A DNA stretch of 64,000 bases from Datnioides undecimradiatus (taxonomy: Eukaryota; Chordata; Actinopteri; Lobotiformes; Datnioididae): NCBI GenBank assembly GCA_008933995.1, contig WARS01000029.1, positions 22,008,879 to 22,072,878 on the forward strand, written 5' to 3'. A program made the position numbers and the translations under genes. Of this stretch, positions 36,074-47,203 are shown in pieces; the first letter of the stretch is position 1, and every line of letters begins with the position of its first letter. The notes under the pieces were generated by a model. The model was not told the origin of the DNA. It saw nothing but the letters and a program-made list of their open reading frames with translations, and ran no database searches.

Positions 36074-38490
36074 AAGAACTCTATTAACAGTCAATGGGAT
36101 ATACAAAATAGCCACACCAATGGTTGTTTTCTGGTTTGCCCAGATTGGCAGAGGTAATACCCAGATGACGTTGCTGTTTCCTGCAGGATGCGTCTCATAA
36201 CAGCTGCGTTTAGCAGATAATCAAAAGTCTCATAGCCCAGCAACTGCATCTTTGCCTTTGCCGTCCTTGATTTAGCTGTTCTAAACACCGACTGATGCTC
36301 GTGCGCGAGTGCGTGTGAGGAGGTTTTGCCTTCCCTGCAGAATGGAAATGTAACGCAGTTACAAAACGGCGAGTTCTTGCTGAATTGTGTGTTTCCAAAA
36401 ACCAAAATATTCCGGCATACATCTCATCCCCATTGATCGTTTTCTCAGCACAGATGGGTATACTTGTTAGTCTTGTTGTCTAGCATGATTTGCTATTCCT
36501 ACCTTCCCTGTATATCAAAGCGCTCCTTTTCTTTCTGTTTGACTTAGCACACTCATCCTTAAGGATGTCAAGTATCGATCTGTTGTCTGATCCTTCATGG
36601 AGTGCACTCAATTCCAGACTGATAGACTCCTGTTGTATTCCCAGAGACCGAACCAAGTAGCTGAGAGGGAACAGGAGGTGTTTAAGAAAATGCTCTGAAC
36701 TGCAATTGTCAGTAATACTTATCACCATTACGTCCTCTTATTACTTACAAGAATTACTGACCGCCATACAAATCGTTTCCAGCTCAGCTCCCCACATATC
36801 AAACATTCCCTTTGTACGACTGCACTCCCTCTAAGGCAATAGCTCCGCAGAGGCTTCGGGAAGATCAACCGAACGTAAATTCTTCCAGACAGGTGACATG
36901 CAGAGGTTCCAGCAATTGTCATAGCGTGACACAGATCCCACACAGTTGCAGTTAGCGAGTGCGTGGGCCTTTTGAATTGTCTAAATGGAGAATGTGAAGA
37001 GCACTTGACTTGTGTTGACATACTGATGTAATAAAGGATCCGGCAGAGTGATTATAACCCTGTCAGAAATGGCTTTACATGGGTTTCTAATGCAAGAAGT
37101 GTAATTTTTCGACGTTCATGTAATTGTGTTAACTGCTGCGCTACCTCTATCTCTGTGCTCAGCCAGTACGCAATACGTCAAGAGGGCATTGCACTGTTTA
37201 AATGGCAGCACCCACTGACTGAGCACCACTCGCCTACTAATGGTTATTATTGTTCACTGTACAGTCCGTGCTTAATTAAATACTGTTAATTAAAAAACGC
37301 ACGCAAAGGTCAGTTCTTCCCCATATGCAGACGACAGCAGTGAATGTTAAACACAATTTCATTTTGCACGACCTACAGGCCAATACGTTAATATGATGTA
37401 AAGCCTTTCAGAGTTCCCCTGCGCAGTCTGGTTGGTATAGGGTTCGTATACGTTGGCGTGGCTGCACGAGAAGTGCAAGAACCGCTGTGCAAGAGAATAA
37501 CAGCAAAGCAACGCTGTGGTTGTGTGTGGCATGAGTTTACACATCAGCAAGTGATCATGCTCACGTTGTAACTGAGGGCGTTGGCATAATTACATTTGTT
37601 AGTTAGCACTTAATGCAAACTATAGAGCTGTGAACCAAAGGTTACTTGGGCCCTAATCGTCCATGTTTTGGTGTCCAACTCACTGCTGGGGATCTTGTTT
37701 TATGAATTTGGACCAGTGCTGAGCGCGCCGTTGGCAAAGTCACCGACCGGCTCGTGTTGCTGTTGTTAAAGTTGTCTGGCCTGCTCTTCTGTGCACAGAT
37801 GCCAAGCCAAGACAATAACTTTATATAATAACATTAGCTAATGTATTTATCCATAAATGCACGACTCATAACCAGCTTTTGCTGCAACGTCTGTCCTCCG
37901 ATACAACAAACTCTTGACGGTGCTCCTCCGTCCAATCCTCAATCACGCTTCCACAGCCGTCCTCCTGCAACGGAGCAACTCTCACAGCTGTCACCAGACT
38001 TCAGAGCGAGACTTCTCCTCCGACTCGTAATTGTGCCGGACAATTTTAATAACAGTCTGTGTCTGTCATCGCAGAAATAAGCACTTTACATTGATGGGGC
38101 ACAATTGCCCTGCTTCGTACACTGTAGCTTGTTTCCTGGCGAACGTCAATGCTCAATGCCTGAGCAGTTTAAAAGAAACTGTCATTCTGCGTAGTTACTC
38201 AGACACAAAGGCACGAGGAAATAGAATCCAGGTTGAAAAATAACATTTCCCTTTAAGAGACGGAAACCTTTGCAGTTGCTGTTGAGATACTTCGACCTGG
38301 ACCAAAGTAGTGGACTGACTGACCGGCTCAAAGACCAACCCACGCACCGTCAAGCCTCAAGCAAGCAAAAAGCAAATTATACAAGACACAATGAAAAGTT
38401 GCAGCATCAGAAACAACAAAGATGACATGGATGATGCGACACCAGGTACTAATCAACCAAACTAAGTCGTTAAAGTGTAGGGGAGTGTGA
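36074..38490. other. Non-coding DNA, possibly holding an old dispersed repeat at 38.25-38.35 kb
   Basis: No gene is seen. GTTGAGATACTTCGACCTGG with the following ACCAAAGTAGTGGAC (38,281-38,314) resembles a dispersed repeat I remember from perch-like fishes, but no boundaries can be drawn. Around 37,220-37,300 CTTAATTAAATACTGTTAATTAA is AT-motif rich. Confidence 0.35.
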
Positions 38491-38492
38491 CA

Positions 38493-38515
38493 GTGTGTGT
38501 GTGTGTGTGTGTGTG
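38493..38515. repeat. (GT)n microsatellite
   Basis: Perfect run of about 11 GT units, ending in GCGCAC. Confidence 0.93.
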
Positions 38516-40000
38516 CGCACAACATTCGCATCTGTATCCACTGTCAAATGCAAACACTGTGTGCGGCTGGCTCGCGAGAGGGAAAAGATAAATAGACCAA
38601 CACAAACACACGGCTGACCTTGACCCAGCTGAGCTCATAGCGGAGCTGGGCCTTCCAATGTTTTCTTACCGCACGTGTGTTCGTCATTTTTCAGATTACG
38701 GCCCAGCACATGACCCCGTTGAATCCCTGTACGGGCTTACAACTCATACAGCTTGACAGTATCATCAAAATATGCTGAAGAAACCAACAGTACACAGGAG
38801 GGGACAGGTCACAGAGCTCTGTTTAGAGAGATCAGCGACTGACAGACCATGGATCTCCTCATTAACTATGTAATACTGTTGATTAGCCAGAGCATTCATT
38901 AAAGTCTGGCTACGTCTGGTATAACTTTAACAGCCCAGACATCTAATTTCTTTTGATATGACTGATGATCAGTCCACAGCCACATAAATGGCTCTGTGAG
39001 CGGGACCCAGGCACACCACTGAGGGAGCTAAATGCTAAATGTCCTCACAGCAACAGGCTTACACCAGCCACAATGCTAAGATAATGGCGTTGAGCAAGTG
39101 CAACCTTAGGCGTTGGATAGCTTGTTAGCATGCTAACTTGTAGCAATTCCCGCTAAACCCAAATTTCAGCAGAAGCTGTTGGGGAGGTTATGTTCTGACG
39201 TCATAAATGTAAAAGTCATTGGATCCTTTGAAGCCAAATGGTGGACCGGCCAACCATCTGATCATCACATGCATGCTATCACGCTGCTAGCATGGCTAAA
39301 AAACAAAGATCTTTGGCTTTGCACCTACACCATGACTCTAGCTGTTCACTCCGACTCGTTCTCTCGAACCACGGCAAGGCAAAGGATGTTAATTACGAAC
39401 GCGCGTTGTGATTGGAGAGTTGAATAAAAATAAAAAAATCACCTGAGGCTCAAGAAGTGACCAAAGGCACAACAAGCGAGTTAAACAGCGGCAGTTTCTT
39501 GATTGGAGTGAGAGCAGTTGTCACGGCACGATATGACAATTTAAGTTCCCTGGACATCTTAGCGCCGCGTCGAGCCGCTTACTTGGCTTTTGTGGCAGAA
39601 ATGACAGAACTCCGGCTTAGCCTCTACCTCTCTGACCTAAGAGGATGATATCGGGTGTGACAACCCCTGCCCAGGGTGCTGAATCTGCAGCTGTCCTCGG
39701 TGTTTCCCGACATTAGCGGACTGAAGGCCGATAGATTAGCCTTGACTGATCCGCCTCATCAAATTCCTCACCTGTTAACCCCATTATATAGGATGCACCT
39801 TGTTACGGAGATGCCAACAGTCACTGCTGTCTCTCTTAGGAGTTATTAAGTTCAGCTGTCTGTGACCACCTCTCCCTGCCCATTCTCACAGTAGCATTTC
39901 TTGTATTGTGTTGGCTTCAGCAAACATCTGAAAAGCATTGTTTTATGTACTGATAGATTGAAAACTTAGAGTTTCAGGCTGCTACTGAGCACGTAAATAA
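38516..40000. other. Non-coding DNA with GTTAGCATGCTAAC palindrome
   Basis: GTTAGCATGCTAAC at 39,124-39,137 is a perfect 14-bp palindrome of a kind frequent in fish dispersed repeats. The surrounding 39,000-39,420 may be such a repeat, but it cannot be delimited. No gene is recognised. Confidence 0.4.
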
Positions 40001-40052
40001 CACTGGGTTACAAAAAAAAAAATGTTTTTGTAAATTGTCTCTGTTTTTTCAA

Positions 40053-40085
40053 CTGAATTAGGACCATTTTGCACCGCTGAATCCA
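40053..40085 (+). repeat. Left inverted-repeat block of the degenerate transposon
   Basis: Pairs with 41,651-41,683 in inverted orientation, 27 of 33 positions matching and no gaps. The clearest shared ends are CTGA at the start and GCTGAATCCA at the finish. Confidence 0.85.
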
Positions 40086-40350
40086 TTTTTCTCAATCAGG
40101 TCAGGTTTTTATGCTAATTTGATTTTGAAAAATCCAATCTTCTGACTAAATTGATTACATTTTTGTGACATTATCAGTTGATTTTCGTTAATATTTCTCA
40201 TCCAAAAAAGGTTTTAGGAGAAAAAAAAGTCGTTTTCTAACAGAATGTATTAATTAAATGTTACAAACTTCAGTTTCTGTAAATTGAATAATAGACATTG
40301 ATAAAGGTAAGTACATGTAAATTGAACGTTACGTCGTCATTGTGCAAAAT

Positions 40351-41443
40351 TCAGGGCATGAACTTCCGTTTCTTCGAACCCCTCGAATGCTCAGCAGCAG
40401 GGATGTCTCTCTTCAGAGTCCAACAGTAATCAGCCATCATGACTGCATCCCAGCGTCCCTGATACCTGGTCTCCATCTCTTTTATGTCCTGATGGAATCT
40501 CTCCCCCTGCTCATCACTCATTGATCCCAGATTCTCAGGAAACCGATCCATATGTGAGAATAAGTAATGCATTTTGATGCTCGTGTTGCATCCAAGGTTT
40601 CTGAAAGCAGTCAGCATATTGGTGACAAGTTCTGCATAGTTCCAGCGGTGGGAAGAGTATCTTGTCTCTGTCTACCAGAGGATTGTTGATGACGTTCCTT
40701 GCTCTGCAAGGCACCAATTCCTCCCGCACAGGCCAGTCCTTCTTTGTAATGCTGAGCAGTGTCCCTACTATCCCACATGCACAGAAAGCATGGGTACTTG
40801 GTGAAGCCGGACTGTTGTCCCAACAAAACATTCACCATCTTCAGGTCAACACAAATAAGCCACTCATGCTGATCATAACAAATTTTCTCCAGCACATACG
40901 CTTCATACTTCTCCTGAGCAAGGGGTACAGAGGCAAAGGATGTGGAGCATCATCGTTAAGAACCACTTCTTCTTCTTCTTCATCTTCTGGAACACTGGAG
41001 GAATCTTCGTCACTGATGTCAGGAAGTTCTCCAAAGACAGGTACTGGAATTTCATCACAGTGAGCTACAGGACGACGTGCTGATTCAAGATCAGGATACT
41101 TGAGGCTGCTTCGGTTCTTTCTGTTGATCCCAGTCACATCAATAGCGCAGAAGTAGCAGTCAGTGACATGGTTTGTCGGCTCCCTCCAAACCATGGGAAT
41201 TCCAAACTTCAGACAACTCTTCTTGCCTTTGGTCCACTGACGCAGTTACTCGGTGCATGACTTGCACACCATGTGTGGCGCCCAAGCTTTATCCTGGTCA
41301 CCAAGTTTAATACCACAATAAGCATGGCAAGCACGCTTTATGAAACTTGTGACTAGATTCCTGTTAGGAACAATGGCGTATTCACCGCAGATGCATCAGA
41401 ATACATCAGGCTTATTTTTGCAAGATCTTCTAGTCGAAGCCAT
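40351..41443 (-). pseudogene. Broken transposon-borne gene encoding a cysteine-rich ADYCWTL family protein
   Basis: Read on the minus strand from ATG at 41,443 to the stop at 40,351, the sequence gives one continuous protein only if breaks are tolerated. In-frame stops occur at 41,398-41,396 (TGA) and 41,248-41,246 (TAA), and frameshifts near 40,900, 40,745 and 40,645. Recognisable pieces in order are a cysteine-rich N-terminus (CICG, CHAYCG, CKSC), IPMVWREPTNHVTDCYFC, an acidic run near EDEEEEE, CVDLKMVNVLLG, CFLCMWDSRD, FPENLGSMSDEQGERFHQD and, near the end, ADYCWTLKRD. I know this combination from repeat-borne hypothetical proteins in arthropod and vertebrate genomes. The cysteine pairs suggest zinc binding, but the biochemical role is unknown to me. 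No functional product is expected. Confidence 0.8.
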
Positions 41444-41650
41444 TTCATTCATTTGTAATATAAAAAAAACCCCAATTAGTCATAAGTTGGCACATGCAAA
41501 ATCTTCAGAATTCGTTTATTGCGAGAAATATAAAAGAATTTTGCATCACATGACGTGAAAATACCCGTACATGTAAACAAAAACGTCTAAAAACAAATAT
41601 GTAGCTTAGTCCAGAAAGCTGACCTGACTGAGCAAAACCAATGTGATTTT

Positions 41651-41683
41651 TGGATTCAGCACATCAAAATGATCCTAAATCAG
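41651..41683 (-). repeat. Right inverted-repeat block of the degenerate transposon
   Basis: Inverted partner of 40,053-40,085. It lies 39 bases inside the right end, while the left partner lies 52 bases inside the left end, so one side has gained or lost about 13 bases. Confidence 0.85.
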
Positions 41684-41722
41684 CTAAAAAAACTTAAACA
41701 AAAAATTTGGTGTTGACCAGTG

Positions 41723-42370
41723 TAATTATTATTTTTACTTTCTAATTCACTTGCATCGCCTTTTATGCTGCGTATGGCCACATTTCCCATTGAAAACAGT
41801 GGCATTCCTCCACAGTGCCGCTGAATGGGAAGGTTGTTTAACCAAGCAGGCATTGTGGGCTATTCAGGTTCTTCCACAGAGAGAAGTCTCAGCGCTAAGT
41901 AAGGTGGAATGCATGGTTTGGCTGATAGCTTTATAACCCCCCATAAAATGCTTTGCTTGTCCCTCTCGAGTGGCTCTGCAATTTTAAATGTTTAATGGCT
42001 CAGCGCTATTCTTATTAATGTTGGCTATTTTCCCATCTGAGTGGATTTGGATCCATCGACGCTCCATGGTTCATATTCGCGTTGTTCTTGCCACGGCACT
42101 GACCACGCTCGGCATTATATCCTGAAATTCAAAGCCCGCTGTTGTAGAACGGTACGCCGTTTCTCCGTGTTTGCTTTATGCTGTATTAGATTTTGCCTCT
42201 CGAAGGATCATAAAGTTCGGCGAGTATTGTGTATTGCTAATTATATTTTCTGCGCGTGTGTGTGTCTGTGTGGGAAGTAACGTGATGAGCATACGACTGC
42301 CTTTCAAGGCCTCTCCAGAACATCACAGTAAGAGAAGGAAATTGCGAGCAATGTGTGTATCAGTCTCCTG
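41723..42370. other. Non-coding DNA
   Basis: No gene is recognised. Around 41,880-42,040 (ATTTTAAATGTTTAATGGC, CTTATTAATGTTGGC) the DNA is repeat-free and may be constrained. Confidence 0.35.
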
Positions 42371-42660
42371 CTATGACACCTGTTTTGCATAATTAGCTGT
42401 TGGTACCTCATTAACGGATATGTGGAGAAGCCAGTCGCTCAGCACCTAAATGCATGAGGCTCCTACAATCAAGGTCAGTTCAGAAATTAGTTTAATCTGT
42501 TACTGCCGGAGACATGACAGATACTAGGACGTCAGGTAATTGCTTCTTTGGAAAAATGGAAGAGTTCTGTGAAGTTAGTCATCCGCAAGGATGAATATTA
42601 TAAATTGCACAGAGGAACAAATTAACTGGGTTGATATATTATATCTCAGGAAGTGTGGGT
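42371..42660. promoter_or_regulatory. Candidate regulatory block with TTGCATAATTAGC
   Basis: Repeat-free DNA with TTGCATAATTAGC (TAATTAG at 42,390-42,396), CTCATTAACGG, GAAATTAGTTTAATC, GGTAATTGC and CAAATTAACTGG. The dense homeodomain-type cores suggest an enhancer. AT richness alone could produce part of this signal. Confidence 0.28.
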
Positions 42661-43267
42661 TTCTGTCAGAGTGCTGCGCTGTATTTTGGCTCATGTTTAG
42701 TGCATCTGATGCGAGTCCATTACGGCGCTGATAATCAGTCAGGCTGATGGTTCAGAGCAAACAGTGAGGATACGCTGATGGCGCTCTGATGTGACAGCCG
42801 TTGGTAAAAATGTCAGACGTGAAAACAAAACACTTGTCCACGAACGGAGTGACAGTAACGGGTGACTTGATGTAGTTCTGCATTTGTTTGTTCTACGGCA
42901 ACAAAGAGGCTGCGGAGCGACACCGAATAGAGATGATGTGACATATTTGCTGATTAACTAATCATTAATGTAAAAAAATAAAAAACACATTGGTATTGTT
43001 TGAGTTAAGCCAATATGAAAAACGATGAAACTCATTTATGTATATATGTTTGTGTGCATAGAAAGCTGTTTTTAGGATTTTTCCAAAATGATTGCAACGG
43101 TGAACAATTTCAAAACACAGAATAATATTAGGACTCTATCGATAGACGGTGAAATATGAAATATGACAAAACACTGTCACACTGTGACTTAATGCAAGCT
43201 TTTGAAATTGCTTTATCAAAAATTATCAAAACTTATTAAAAGAATATCCTTGAATATTCACTTTTCT
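42661..43267. other. Non-coding DNA, AT-rich
   Basis: No gene or recognised repeat. Confidence 0.4.
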
Positions 43268-43316
43268 TTTAGCTCTGCTTTGGTCTCCACCAGCTACCGA
43301 GCAAAATAGCTCGCCG
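43268..43316 (+). repeat. Dispersed repeat copy A (TAGCTCTGCTTTGGTCTCC type)
   Basis: TAGCTCTGCTTTGGTCTCCA and the following CCAGCTACCGAGCAAAATAGC closely match a second copy near 47,153. I know similar sequence as a widely dispersed element in perch-like fishes. The full extent of the repeat is not clear; homology beyond the cited block is weak. Confidence 0.6.
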
Positions 43317-44630
43317 TTTGTTTAGACGGTCAAACAACAATTGTTTGTTTTCTAATGCTAATCATACTATACGTGTGTTTAACAGGAGTTGGGAGATGTG
43401 TGTGTGTGGCAGCTTTGTTGTTGCTGAGCTGTAGTAAGTAACATCATATTAAAATGTTGCTGATTTATTGGACCGGTGACGCGCATGTGACCCGACGCCA
43501 TCTGCACAATGGAGCCGAACACGGTCTGATGCAGATCCTGGGTGTGATTTGCTCGACTCGGTTGTGCTGTAGTTAGCAACGTTTAAGCTATTTGTTTCGA
43601 TGTGTGTGATCACCGGACAAGGTGTGATACTAAAAAATGATACCAGCGCTACTCAAATTTGAATTTAATCTAAAAATGATTCCTGCAAATGGTCAAGTTC
43701 AAGTTCTGAAATTGTTTTATTAAAGTTCCTGATTAATCTATATATTATTCATAAGTATAATTATATAAATGTTACTCTAACAGCTGCAAGACATATCCTG
43801 ACAGGCTTCACAGTCTATAGGCCCGCTGTGATTTATTTTCATGAGTAAAAGCGTCTCAGAAGCAGCCTCTGATCGTTTCACACATCGCACCCTCGACAGA
43901 TCCACGAGGTTTTATCGGTTCTGAGCAATGATTAGGCCCGTTTCTACCCCACATCTTTCAGGCCTGGCCACACACTCAGCCGGGGGGGGGGGATAAAAAG
44001 CAGTTTTTTGTTTCTGGGACTCGTTATTCGATGCTGTTAGTTATTCCGTTGTCGCTGGCACGTCTGTCTTTTTCCGGCTGTCTCCGTGGGCCGATGCAGG
44101 GGTGCAGCACTTCCTGTCCTCTCTAAATGAACGCTGATGTTTATTGAAGTTCTCTTTGGCTCCAGCTGAAAACTCATTATAAAAACTTCCAACATAACTC
44201 AGCAATATGTCGAGGTCTGGTAAGCATGGCCCAGATCGATGTGGGGAATCAATTCATGTCACTGTCTGCATTAGCCGACGGTAAATGTAAAGCATCTTTT
44301 CAAACAGAGGGCATAAACGCCTTCCAGGAGGACAAGGAGCCCTGCGCTGCTCGGAGGTCAGAGCAGACCTCTTCAATATGTAGTTGTGCTGTCTGACACA
44401 GACAAGCACAGGTTAAAGTTCTGGGCAGAGAAACAGCAAAGCAGCGGCGGAGTACCGCACGTGAGCGCCGGATGCTTTTGTCCACACACCTCCTCAGTCT
44501 GACCTTGACCCGACCCGGCACCTCGTTGAATGAGGGAGCCGAGCTCGTCTGCAGTCAGAGAGTACGAGCCAGAGCCATCCTCACTCTTTGTTGTATTGTT
44601 GCCTTTCATATTGTAAAATCTTCCTCTGTA
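43317..44630. other. Non-coding DNA with a G11 run
   Basis: A G11 run is at 43,982-43,992. No gene is recognised; frames of about 75 codons on the minus strand near 44,300-44,600 show no domain. Confidence 0.4.
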
Positions 44631-44633
44631 GCT

Positions 44634-44656
44634 TCATCATCATCATCATCATCATA
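44634..44656. repeat. (CAT)7 microsatellite
   Basis: Perfect trinucleotide run. Confidence 0.93.
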
Positions 44657-45926
44657 TTAGCCCATGATTTCCAGAAAAGAGCTGCTACCTTTGCTCGTGG
44701 TCAGGAAATGGTTTTGGAACAGGTTTTGATTGAAAACTGAAAATGTCAGCGTGTCCCACTGAGTTCTGCAAGTCAGTGGGAGCTTTTTCAAATCTTTAAT
44801 ACAGACGACGACATTTTCCCGAGAGTTTTCGAGCTTTTTAAACGTATCTCTAGTTGCCAGGATTAGATAACGTGTGAAAAAGTGTGCGAAAACGCACCAC
44901 AAGCGAATATTTTGCGGATATCAACATTTCGCTCGATGCCAACGTTTCCCCGACACGTTGCTAAAGCATTAACAGATTTGTATTTAACCAGAGAATTAAG
45001 AAAAACTGTTATAAACCAGGGTCTTGTTTTGTCTAACTATCTGTTTATCTGAAGACCTTGGCAAACCACGACTCATCAGCGACCTCTGTTTTCTTTATTC
45101 TCCAACTCGCTACCCCCCCGTCAGCCTGACACTGTGACCCACAGCCATCTGAATGCACATCAGTTGCATGGAAGTTCTTACCTGTATACATACGTTCTGT
45201 GCTTTTTGCAAGAAAGGTTTTGAATACTGTGCCACGTCTTCATGCGATAATGCAAGACGAACATGAATTTATCATTGTGAAGTGATTTAAGTCAATTTTA
45301 AGAGATCAGGAAAACCATTTTTGTTGCCATCCACCTTTTTGACCTCTTATTGCATGACAACCAGATATTATGTTTGCTCATTCATGCTGTGCAGACTTTT
45401 ATATACGGTATGTGCTTATAGATGCATGGAAAAAGGAGAATGTAACAAACCCACGGAACGAGCGAAGAGACACAGAAACTTTTAATAACTTTATTTCTAT
45501 TCCACCTCTGCTATATGTAAGTGTGAGTTTAACACCTTACACAACACTCACGCATCACGCTCCACTCGCCAGGCGGCTTTAGCCAATGAGCGCAAAGCTC
45601 CCCTCCGTCTGTTGTCGATCGCCGGTAAAGCCGAGGTAAACACGGATTTCGTGAAACATCCTTTTCCAACTCTGCCACTTTTTTTTTTTCTTTCAGTTTT
45701 GACAACTTTGGGCGCGCGTTGTCGATAAAACACTGAATCCATTTGTATTTTGAAGGAATTGATCACGGTGTGGGCGGCGCAGGGTTTCTTTCTCGGCGCT
45801 CGTTTAACCGACACAGGTAAACAGCGTTAAGAGTAAGCAGTCTCTCAGGGTGACGACTCTGAGTTGTACAGGAGGTAATTAGCCTCCCCTCCAGTATTTA
45901 CAATTTAATTGGCGAGCCTGACTTCC
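44657..45926. other. Non-coding DNA, nothing recognised
   Basis: No repeat, RNA gene or protein domain is visible. Confidence 0.4.
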
Positions 45927-45945
45927 AAAAAAAAAAAAAAAAAAA
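45927..45945. repeat. Poly-A tract (A19)
   Basis: Homopolymer followed by A- and C-rich sequence. The low-complexity phenylalanine frame on the opposite strand is an artefact. Confidence 0.9.
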
Positions 45946-46089
45946 CCAACCCCAAAAAACAAAACGCCACCACCTTTGCTCGGGGATAAAAAGCAAGCGC
46001 AACTAATGCATGCACACAAAACACACGCAGAGTAAAGCAGCATCCTCCGATGACTGTATCTGTCTACGAAGGGGAGTGCACCTTCAGTT

Positions 46090-46440
46090 TTTTTATTCCT
46101 CTTTGACAGATTAAAGGAACACTGATTAATTGGTCTCTCTGATGCTACTTTTAATGAACAGCGAGGTCGGACCGTTGGGGGCAAATTAGCTTGATCCTCT
46201 TTTTGCAGAACAGAATTAATGAAACCCCTATGGATCACGCTGAAGTGTGGCCTGTATCCACGCTCATGTGCAGCCAGGATACCTCACACTGGTAACAACT
46301 CTTCCAATATTTGCCCGGACGGAGGGTGTAAAGGTTCAATAGTTAGCCCTCGTAATGCAGCAAAGCTCCCATTAATGAGATTATCAGGCACTAATGAAAC
46401 TTCAGCTGTATCATTACATCTTCAACACTGGACCATAAAA
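46090..46440. promoter_or_regulatory. Strong candidate enhancer with repeated ATTAAT cores
   Basis: Repeat-free DNA with GACAGATTAAAGG, GATTAATTGG (46,124-46,133), TTTTAATGAAC, GAATTAATGAAACC, GTAATGCAG, CATTAATGAGATTATC and CACTAATGAAAC spread over 330 bp. Seven homeodomain-type cores with little other AT bias make chance less likely than elsewhere in the window. Whether the block is conserved cannot be tested here. Confidence 0.4.
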
Positions 46441-47150
46441 GGATGAAAAAAAGGGGAACTGTGGGGTTTGAGCTTCTTCTTGGGTTACGTTAAGAATGAT
46501 GACATACTCTTTGCATACTGATTTTCACATAAACCGAGTCGTACGTCTGTGTATAAATAATCCTTTCAGCCTCCGGGCCTGAGAGCTTTCACCTCCTGAG
46601 AATCAGAGGAAAGGCGGAGATTGACGCAGGGGTTAAAGAACAATGTATTCTCACACCACGAGCCTGCCAAGAGCAGCGCGACTGCAGCCGTTAGCCGCTT
46701 CGAGTAAAAGCACAGAGTGTCCTCAGGAGCGGTTCACTGTAGCAGTCCTGGTGTTTATCAAGGTCTGAGAAATCTGCAGAGGAGGCGATGTGATGCAGAG
46801 GACAGTGACATTTCGAAAGGGGGAAAAACACAGGAGGGTGGAACTGTTCAAACCAGACCGGCATATCTGCTAAAAATATGTCTGAAACATATCAAATAGC
46901 AGCTGAAGAGAGCACGACTTTATGTTTTTATGGCTTTGTTGTGGAAACTCAGAGAAAGGAGGAAAAGATGATGCAAAGATTGTGATCTGGGTTAAAACTT
47001 CTTTACTTTTCTTGGACAGCAAGCTGCGAGCGAAACACCTTCTCATGTTGTGACTTAAAATGTTTGATGCACAGTTACACACACATCAGCACTCGTTCAA
47101 AACAGTGTTTCTGCTCTCGTGTTGAGTTAAAGTCCAACATTTTATGTCCT
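46441..47150. other. Non-coding DNA, nothing recognised
   Basis: No gene or repeat is identified. Confidence 0.4.
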
Positions 47151-47203
47151 TGTAGCTCTGCTTTTGGTCTCCACCAACTCCTCAGCAAACTATCTGGCTA
47201 TTC
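47151..47203 (+). repeat. Dispersed repeat copy B (TAGCTCTGCTTTTGGTCTCC type)
   Basis: TAGCTCTGCTTTTGGTCTCC followed by ACCAACTCCTCAGCAAAC matches the copy at 43,268 with a one-base insertion and several substitutions. The pair lies in direct orientation about 3.9 kb apart. Confidence 0.6.

Larger units (their letters stand above)
40001..41722 (-). mobile_element. Degenerate DNA transposon of unassigned superfamily with long inverted ends
   Basis: The element starts CACTGG at 40,001 and ends CCAGTG at 41,722. A 33-base block at 40,053-40,085 matches the reverse complement of 41,651-41,683 with six differences. Further inverted matches continue inward: CTCAATCAGGTCAG at about 40,090 against its partner near 41,628, and ACATGTAAATTG with GTGCAAAATTC at 40,314-40,352 against the region 41,541-41,577. 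The terminal repeats were therefore a few hundred bp long and have since decayed. TAA stands just outside each end (39,998-40,000 and 41,723-41,725) and may be the target duplication. The only gene inside is a minus-strand pseudogene. Confidence 0.8.
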
